A stretch of 6,248 bases of DNA from Bacteroidota bacterium. GTDB lineage: Bacteria > Bacteroidota > Bacteroidia > Chitinophagales > Saprospiraceae. The position numbers and the translations under genes were made by a program. This document shows positions 5,034 to 6,248 of the stretch, in pieces; position 1 is the first letter of the stretch, and every line of letters begins with the position of its first letter. Under the pieces are notes generated by a model. It was not told the origin of the DNA. It searched no databases and saw only the letters and a list, made by a program, of their open reading frames with translations. The stretch covers positions 1 to 6,248 of the forward strand of contig JAGWYI010000264.1 in NCBI GenBank assembly GCA_018969455.1, in the 5' to 3' direction.

Positions 5034-6056
5034 TCACTGCACCATAAACTGCTTTAATACATATCCTTCCAGGCACTGCAAGCGCAAAAAATACATACCC
5101 TTTGGCCAATTTTCCGTATTCAGGCGGGTTTCGGTGGTGAATTTTTCAGCATAAACGATTACACCATTTGTATTCAGCACCTGGCATGTACCCTGCGTAA
5201 CACGGATTCCTGTTTTTACATAAAAAATGCGGGAACCCGGATTGGGGAAAATCTGAAGATCAATACCCTCAAAACCAGGCGAAGTTGCCTGACTTACAGC
5301 ACAGTTTTTTACCGCATTAAACAATACCTGCAAGGAATCGATGGGCTCTTTTTTGGCATTGGATGCCGTTTTTACCCCAAGTATAAACGACGGATTGTTA
5401 TAGGCATCGGTGGGTTCTGATACTTTTACAAAGGCAAATAAGGATGAGGTTCCATTGGGCGCACAACGGGTATCGGCTCCTACTTTTTTAGCGCCTTGTA
5501 AAGCAGCCATCAAGCGGCAGGCAAGGTCGCCACTTGCATTTCGGAACCGATACTCCATGGAATCGAGGATAGACTGGCCCGAAAGAATGTTGCCCTGTAT
5601 GGAGTAATAGATGCCGTTGATATTGCCCGTGATATGATTTTTATAATCCATGGTGCTGACGCCCGTATAGCCAGCGGCGCTCAGGCCATTGCCCGAAAAG
5701 CCTACGATGCCATATTGCCGTATCCCCGGGTTAAACCCGGCGTCGTTGCCCTTCAGCCAGGCGATGATCTGGGCTGGACTGTCGCCGGCATTCATTCGGG
5801 TGCGGGCATTGTTTTGGTTGGCGGCCAAATAACTCGCCTGGGTATTGATAGCCCCTAAATTGGGCAGTAAATCGCCCAAAAAGTCGATTTTATAGCCCGG
5901 TATCTGGAACAAATCGACACAGGAGGCGCCGGCACTGCCTACCTGCCGGGTGGTGGAATCGGCTGCCACAATGGAAAATGTATCTTGTGCCGATGCAAAA
6001 GAAGCGGATATTAGCCCCAAAACAAATCCTAAAAAAAGAGGTATGTTTGTTTTCAT
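5034..6056 (-). CDS. Secreted DUF1028 protein with T9SS sorting domain
   Basis: The 340-residue product has three parts. Residues 1-23 are a signal peptide (MKTNIPLF, hydrophobic core, cleavage after ASA). About 26-240 is a DUF1028 domain, opening with TFSIVAADSTTRQVGSAGAS; this family is placed among Ntn-hydrolase-like folds and its reaction is unknown. About 267-340 is a Por-type sorting domain (type A): IFPNPGSRIFYVKTG at the front, VLNTNGVIVYAEKF in the middle and WPKGMYFLRLQCLEGYVLKQFMV at the end is the usual layout. It should pass the inner membrane by Sec and the outer membrane by T9SS, and then be released or anchored on the surface. The ATG at 6056 overlaps the stop of the preceding DUF1653 gene by 4 bp, so it is likely translated by coupling and shares that gene's promoter outside the window. 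Confidence 0.88.
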   Translation of the reverse strand: MKTNIPLFLGFVLGLISASFASAQDTFSIVAADSTTRQVGSAGASCVDLFQIPGYKIDFLGDLLPNLGAINTQASYLAANQNNARTRMNAGDSPAQIIAWLKGNDAGFNPGIRQYGIVGFSGNGLSAAGYTGVSTMDYKNHITGNINGIYYSIQGNILSGQSILDSMEYRFRNASGDLACRLMAALQGAKKVGADTRCAPNGTSSLFAFVKVSEPTDAYNNPSFILGVKTASNAKKEPIDSLQVLFNAVKNCAVSQATSPGFEGIDLQIFPNPGSRIFYVKTGIRVTQGTCQVLNTNGVIVYAEKFTTETRLNTENWPKGMYFLRLQCLEGYVLKQFMVQ

Positions 6057-6248
6057 GCTGTATGATGTTTTTCTTCAATAATAGAATCTACCCGTTCAAA
6101 TCTGGGGCGTTTACTTCCGTCGGCCAAGGTAATAATTTCATGAAACATCGCATGCGGGCGCGCCCAAATGCCGAATGCGCCGTACAAGGCCTGGTAAATA
6201 ACCAGTTTTTCCCCTGTTTCAGAGTGTATTGCCGCGTGCAAGACCTGA
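6053..6248 (-). CDS. DUF1653-family protein, 5' end outside window
   Basis: Sixty-four codons plus the stop are visible; the N-terminus is cut by the window edge. The reading frame is open to the edge, and the first residues, QVLHAAIHSETGE, look like the inside of the family pattern, so the TTG at 6241 is not taken as a start. The visible part fits DUF1653: HSETGEKLVIYQALYG, then GIWARPHAMF, then GSKRPRFERV. This is a small family, usually under 100 residues, of unknown function and presumably cytoplasmic. No signal peptide can be judged. The TGA stop (6055-6053) overlaps the ATG of the secreted DUF1028 gene as ATGA, so the two form one transcription unit. Confidence 0.85.
   Translation of the reverse strand, partial: QVLHAAIHSETGEKLVIYQALYGAFGIWARPHAMFHEIITLADGSKRPRFERVDSIIEEKHHTA

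Overview
The window looks like chromosomal DNA of a member of the Bacteroidota, most likely the Saprospiria (the class is an inference). The evidence: an exported protein with a type IX secretion (Por-type) C-terminal sorting domain; promoter-like -7 motifs of the TAnnTTTG type in the gaps upstream of three genes; a DUF6794-type secreted protein; and a topoisomerase I that ends in Toprim-C repeats rather than Cys4 zinc ribbons. No rRNA, tRNA, CRISPR array, transposase or phage gene was seen.

Left end (1-291) is non-coding and repeat-dense. It holds a roughly 100 bp dispersed repeat (copy A), then two tandem 77 bp units each with a perfect 6 bp hairpin, then a 12 bp inverted repeat. A 54-residue membrane protein gene (292-456, minus) and a half-size asparaginase-domain gene (597-1118, plus) diverge from a 140 bp gap with a -7 motif facing each way. 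The asparaginase gene converges, with only 3 bp between stop codons, on a three-helix membrane protein gene (1122-1403, minus). That gene in turn diverges, with only 13 bp between start codons, from a secreted DUF6794 protein gene (1417-1941, plus) whose stop codon lies inside a strong intrinsic terminator.

The centre is topA (2065-4683, plus), a complete 872-residue type IA DNA topoisomerase with all main catalytic motifs, Toprim-C repeats and a Lys/Ala/Pro-rich basic tail. A 350 bp non-coding gap follows and holds copy B of the dispersed repeat. The right end is a minus-strand pair: a DUF1653 protein cut by the window edge, overlapping by 4 bp (ATGA) a secreted DUF1028 protein with a T9SS sorting domain.

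The genes do not form one pathway: they are housekeeping and poorly characterised genes in short units. No clear new multi-gene system was found. The most unusual material is the repeat DNA: two diverged copies of one repeat keep a perfect 10 bp dyad despite two base changes, copy A abuts the tandem units at a shared octamer, and the last tandem unit can form a pseudoknot with the neighbouring inverted repeat. The other point of interest is the overlapping DUF1653-DUF1028 gene pair.
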